Below are positions 42,318 to 42,446 of a DNA stretch of 42,446 nucleotides, piece by piece. The DNA comes from JBFGCA01 sp041567315 (GTDB taxonomy: Bacteria; Acidobacteriota; Thermoanaerobaculia; Multivoradales; JAHEKO01). A program made the position numbers and the translations under genes. The DNA lies in contig JBFGCA010000033.1 in NCBI GenBank assembly GCA_041567315.1, forward strand, positions 1 to 42,446, given 5' to 3'. Each line of letters starts with the position of its first letter. The first letter of the stretch is position 1. Under the pieces are notes generated by a model. It was not told where the DNA came from. It ran no database searches and worked only from the letters and a program-made list of their open reading frames with translations.

Positions 42318-42446
42318 CTAGAAGATCGAGAGCTTGCGCGCTTCGCGGCGGCCCACCTCGGCCACCACCGCCTCGGCCACCTTGAGAAAGGCCTCGGCGT
42401 GCGTTCCGTCGGGCTCGGCCACCACCACCGGCTTGCCGGCGTCGCC
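42318..42446 (-). CDS. C-terminal end of a Mrp/ParA-type P-loop ATPase (partial)
   Basis: The last 42 codons of a gene that enters from beyond the window edge read GDAGKPVVVAEPDG, AEAFLKVAEAVVAEVG and end KLSIF before TAG at 42318-42320. The G-D-x-G-x-P-V-V segment followed by an AF..VA helix is the usual C-terminus of Mrp/ApbC-like Fe-S carrier ATPases. The P-loop itself is outside the window, so the family call rests on a short tail. Confidence 0.5.
   Translation of the reverse strand, partial: GDAGKPVVVAEPDGTHAEAFLKVAEAVVAEVGRREARKLSIF

Overview
This is a very GC-rich (roughly 70%) bacterial chromosome segment. It is densely packed, uses GTG and TTG starts freely, and many neighbouring genes share a four-base NTGA stop/start overlap. 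No rRNA, tRNA, phage or insertion sequence is visible. The gene set (EtfD-like Fe-S oxidoreductase, AlkP-superfamily lipoproteins, DUF2723 membrane protein, MoxR/DUF58/transglutaminase operon) would suit a high-GC, lipoprotein-bearing lineage such as Acidobacteriota (Thermoanaerobaculia-like). That placement is an inference.

Layout. 127-8476 (minus): a bifunctional aroDE gene followed by a complete, gapless trpEGDCFBA operon. 8513-12272 (plus): an EtfD-like membrane Fe-S oxidoreductase, an S9 peptidase that has lost most of its propeller, a decayed higB toxin and an intact higA antitoxin. 12290-16336 (minus): an ACP-acyl-AMP ligase-PlsC fusion, a methyltransferase and a YbaK-type deacylase. 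16514-16969 (plus): a small DUF1569/DinB-like protein. 17081-22413 (minus): the yceD-rpmF-plsX-fabD-fabG-acpP-fabF fatty-acid cluster, with a well-formed promoter in front of yceD and a second one in front of acpP.

22630-29387 (plus): an exopolysaccharide-type cluster of four GT4 glycosyltransferases and a polyprenyl-phosphate sugar-phosphate transferase. A 450-bp non-coding region inside it holds an inverted-repeat pair, an exact 22-bp direct repeat and a promoter-like -10. 29439-30193: a DUF433/DUF5615 toxin-antitoxin pair converging on a truncated PIN-toxin gene. 30190-37178 (minus): secreted trypsin-like protease, DPM1-like GT2 (apparently with a CTG start), lipoprotein, MoxR ATPase, DUF58 and TgpA-type transglutaminase. 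37294-42142 (plus): a DUF2723 GT-C-like membrane protein and two AlkP-superfamily lipoproteins, all overlapping. The window ends in the C-terminus of an Mrp-like ATPase on the minus strand.

Most of the window is recognisable housekeeping metabolism. The parts most worth a second look are the repeat-bearing region ahead of the third glycosyltransferase, the possible surface-glycosylation module at 35-42 kb, the ACP-ligase-acyltransferase fusion, and three genes with internal deletions or truncations (S9 peptidase, HigB, PIN).
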